From Candidatus Latescibacterota bacterium (lineage in GTDB: Bacteria; JAAXHH01; JABIQT01), in contig JABIQT010000729.1 in the NCBI GenBank assembly GCA_018667995.1, forward strand, positions 1-7,051: a DNA stretch of 7,051 bases, read 5' to 3'. The position numbers and the translations under genes were made by a program. Below are positions 4,806 to 7,051 of this stretch, in pieces (the stretch's first letter is position 1; every line of letters begins with the position of its first letter). The notes under the pieces are model-generated. The model searched no databases, was not told where the DNA came from, and was given only the letters and a program-made list of their open reading frames with translations.

Positions 4806-7051
4806 GCTGATCCCGAAGTTCTTCTATAGACGACCGGACCTGTTCGATCACGTCTCGGTACAGGGCGTAGTTCATGCGTGTGCCTTTTTTCGCCTTAAAT
4901 GGACCCATCTCCACGGGCGCTCCAAAGCTGACCTCTATTTTGCCGAATCTCGGAAGGGATTTTCCTTTCGGTAATATATCGTAGGTACCATGGATGAAAA
5001 CTGGTATGATGGGGACATTGAGTTCAAAGGCCAATAGTCCAAGACCCACCTTAAAAGGCTGCAGGTCGCCGTTGACCGATCTCGTGCCCTCCGGGTAGAT
5101 CAAGATAGGAGCTGTGGGGGACAGGACCTGTGAGGACACCTGAAGGCCCGACACTACATTCCCATGTCTGTCAAACGGAACCGCGTCCATGAACCTTCGG
5201 AAGAACCAGGACTTCAAGGGGGTATCGAAGAAATAGTCCTTTGCACCCAGTATATTCAGCCTGTCTACATGTTTCCACACAGCCGTGATGATGGCGCCGG
5301 AATCCAGATGACTGGAATGGTTGGCCGCGATGATATAACTCTGTTTTCGAGGCAGATTCTCAAGACCCTTGCACGATAATCCAAAAAGAGCGTGATACAT
5401 CAGGCGTCCCACGAGCCAGAATCCCCGTTGTGCGATTCCGCGTCTGGTCCGATGGCTCTTCGACGCCGCTTCGGTTTCCTCAGGGGCGGTGTGCTCCCAG
5501 CCCTCGGGTTTGAGAACCTTTCCCCAATAGGCGGATGTATCCACTGGTTCATTGATCGGGCCTACGGATTGATTCTGCACGTCGATATGTTGTTGAACCG
5601 TAGATAGGACGTCTTTCACGGTGTGCACATTGAGAGCTGCCGCATCCGGGATTGTGGTCTCGAATCGCGTTTCGAGAGCGGCCAATAGTTCGAGCCGCAT
5701 CAAAGAATCCATTAAGTCGTCGAGAGACCGGTCCGGATTCACGATGAGTTCGGCGACAGGACGATTGGTCAGTTGGCTGATAACGCTATAAACAGCTTCC
5801 TCCCAGCTGATGTCCTGTGATTGCTGATCTGGATTGGCAGCGTGCTTGCCACCGTTCTTCCGGACGGCCAGCTGCTCTCCCAGCAACTCCCGAAAGCGGA
5901 ATCGTCGCTTTTTGTCATCCTCTTCCTCTGGAAGTTCTCCGTCCCAGATATGTACGTGTTGGATACGTTGATAGCTTGGAAGAGCCCTCGATACAGACTG
6001 TACCTTGCCTATCACCTCCGATCGGAATGCGTCGGTGTCCCTGGGGCCCGTATACGCCTCCCAATCTGGCACCAGTATGGCGTGAACGTCCTCACTCATG
6101 GACTCGGGAGAGTGGACTCCCACGATTCGAAATTCCTGGATAAATGGGACGGATGCGTAGAACGACTCGACCTCATCCGGATAGACATTTTTCCCTGCGC
6201 CGGTTACGATCAGGTCTTTAGAGCGTCCCGTTATATAGAGGTAGTTTTCGGAGTCTATACGACCTATATCTCCGGTATATAACCATCCACCGCGTAAGTA
6301 CTCCGCCGAGGCATCTGGGTTTTCATAGTATCCTGCCATGACATTCGGCCCTTGGACAACGATCTCGCCGCAGCCCTCGCTATTGGGTTTATCGATCCGG
6401 ATTTCTATGCCAGGCAGTGGTTTGCCGACAGACGCGGGGCGGCTATTGTCGGGAGGGTTTACGGTAAGGATGGGCGCCGTCTCTGTAAGGCCATATCCCT
6501 CGTAAACGGTAAGACCAATATCTTTGTAAGATTGATAAAGATCGGCACTCAAGGCCGCGCCACCACTTACCAGAAGTCTCAGACGAGAAATCACCTCAGG
6601 GCCGGATCCGGTTCGATCGCCGACCTCTGCAATCCTCCGCAACCGATCATAGAGTAGCCGGAAGATACGCGGCACGGCGAGTATACATGAGGTTTCGGTC
6701 TCTTCGATGGTCTCGATCAATGCTCGCGTTTTCAATGTGTTGGTATACGTGATAGTCGCGCCTGCGTAATAGGGCATCAAGAAACCGCCCGTGAACTCCA
6801 GCGCATGATTCAATGGTAGAATGGAGAGGAAATTGTCAGTCTGGTAAGCTCGAAGCACATCGGCAAGCGAGAGCAGGTCTGAAACAAAATTGCCGTGTGT
6901 GAGCATGGCACCTCTGGGATCCACCGCGGTTCCCTTGGTGAAGATAATGGATGCAAGCGTGTCCGGCGACACAGGTGCCCAGACCGGTGGCTCCTCTTCT
7001 GACCAGACTGGCGGGTCCGATAACTTGTGATCATCGAAAGACCTGCCGTAA
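4795..7051 (-). CDS. AMP-forming acyl-CoA/ACP synthetase - acyl carrier - PlsC acyltransferase fusion, 5'-truncated
   Basis: The frame is open to the right edge with no stop, so the true start lies outside and the GTG at 6972 is an internal valine. Counting from the first whole codon (7050), 751 residues are visible. Residues 1 to about 395 are an ANL adenylation domain of the long-chain acyl type: a P-loop region (38-47), YGLTE (186-190), LYTGD (257-261), GRSKDLI (from 275), and a C-terminal hinge with KNVYPDEVE (from 287). Residues about 410-488 are an acyl carrier domain with LMDSL and the presumed phosphopantetheine serine S449. A linker (about 490-535) leads to a PlsC/LPLAT domain with NHSSHLD (H578, D583; the HX4D motif) and YPEGTRS (652-658). 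The expected reaction is ATP-driven activation of a fatty acid, loading on the built-in carrier, and transfer to a glycerophosphate or lysolipid at the membrane. E. coli Aas has the opposite order (PlsC first) and no carrier. The P-loop reads TKGTAVDPRG instead of TSGTTGxPKG. Roughly 150-250 N-terminal residues are missing. Confidence 0.94.
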   Translation of the reverse strand, partial: YGRSFDDHKLSDPPVWSEEEPPVWAPVSPDTLASIIFTKGTAVDPRGAMLTHGNFVSDLLSLADVLRAYQTDNFLSILPLNHALEFTGGFLMPYYAGATITYTNTLKTRALIETIEETETSCILAVPRIFRLLYDRLRRIAEVGDRTGSGPEVISRLRLLVSGGAALSADLYQSYKDIGLTVYEGYGLTETAPILTVNPPDNSRPASVGKPLPGIEIRIDKPNSEGCGEIVVQGPNVMAGYYENPDASAEYLRGGWLYTGDIGRIDSENYLYITGRSKDLIVTGAGKNVYPDEVESFYASVPFIQEFRIVGVHSPESMSEDVHAILVPDWEAYTGPRDTDAFRSEVIGKVQSVSRALPSYQRIQHVHIWDGELPEEEDDKKRRFRFRELLGEQLAVRKNGGKHAANPDQQSQDISWEEAVYSVISQLTNRPVAELIVNPDRSLDDLMDSLMRLELLAALETRFETTIPDAAALNVHTVKDVLSTVQQHIDVQNQSVGPINEPVDTSAYWGKVLKPEGWEHTAPEETEAASKSHRTRRGIAQRGFWLVGRLMYHALFGLSCKGLENLPRKQSYIIAANHSSHLDSGAIITAVWKHVDRLNILGAKDYFFDTPLKSWFFRRFMDAVPFDRHGNVVSGLQVSSQVLSPTAPILIYPEGTRSVNGDLQPFKVGLGLLAFELNVPIIPVFIHGTYDILPKGKSLPRFGKIEVSFGAPVEMGPFKAKKGTRMNYALYRDVIEQVRSSIEELRDQRVN
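4811..4814 (-). promoter_or_regulatory. Ribosome binding site of the HAD phosphatase, inside the upstream gene
   Basis: GGGA on the minus strand, 5 nt before GTG 4805 and within the last codons of the acyltransferase gene. It is short, so ribosome carry-over from the overlapping upstream gene probably contributes to initiation. Confidence 0.45.

Noticed and set aside
5821-6282. 153-codon plus-strand frame opposite the acyl ligase
   Set aside because: It is antisense to conserved ligase motifs and carries no domain signal of its own.
6970-6972. GTG as the start codon of the acyl ligase fusion
   Set aside because: The frame stays open for 26 more codons to the window edge, and the ATP-binding loop follows only about 11 residues after this GTG, while ANL enzymes have some 150-250 residues before it. 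It is an internal valine.

Overview
The window holds five genes, all read on the minus strand and tightly packed, so it looks like the inside of one transcription unit running from high to low coordinates. Both ends are cut: the first gene runs off the right edge (5' end missing) and the last runs off the left edge (3' end missing). In transcription order they are: (1) a fused AMP-forming acyl ligase, acyl carrier domain and PlsC-type acyltransferase; (2) a HAD-IB phosphatase overlapping it by 11 nt; (3) a zinc-dependent MDR dehydrogenase; (4) an FHA-GAF-SpoIIE (PP2C-like) protein phosphatase 13 bp further on; (5) glycerol kinase GlpK, 36 bp further on. No RNA gene, mobile element, CRISPR array or convincing terminator was seen, and no gap exceeds 77 bp. 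The promoter must lie beyond the right edge or be an internal one that I cannot recognise.

The organism is a bacterium with base composition near half G+C (judged by eye) and standard code. An FHA domain joined to a SpoIIE phosphatase points to a phylum rich in Hanks-type kinase signalling (for example Planctomycetes, Acidobacteria, Gemmatimonadetes, Myxococcota or relatives), but nothing here fixes the taxon.

The likely theme is glycerolipid metabolism. GlpK makes sn-glycerol 3-phosphate, the PlsC domain is expected to acylate a glycerophosphate or lysophospholipid, the ligase and carrier domains could activate and hold the acyl chain in cis, and the HAD-IB enzyme could remove a phosphate from a product. 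The dehydrogenase has no obvious fixed place. The phosphatase would add control through phosphothreonine recognition. The linkage is inferred from gene order and family knowledge, not shown.

The points most worth a second look are the ligase-carrier-acyltransferase fusion, whose domain order is the reverse of E. coli Aas, its strongly altered ATP-binding loop, the adjoining HAD-IB phosphatase, and a protein phosphatase embedded in a metabolic operon.
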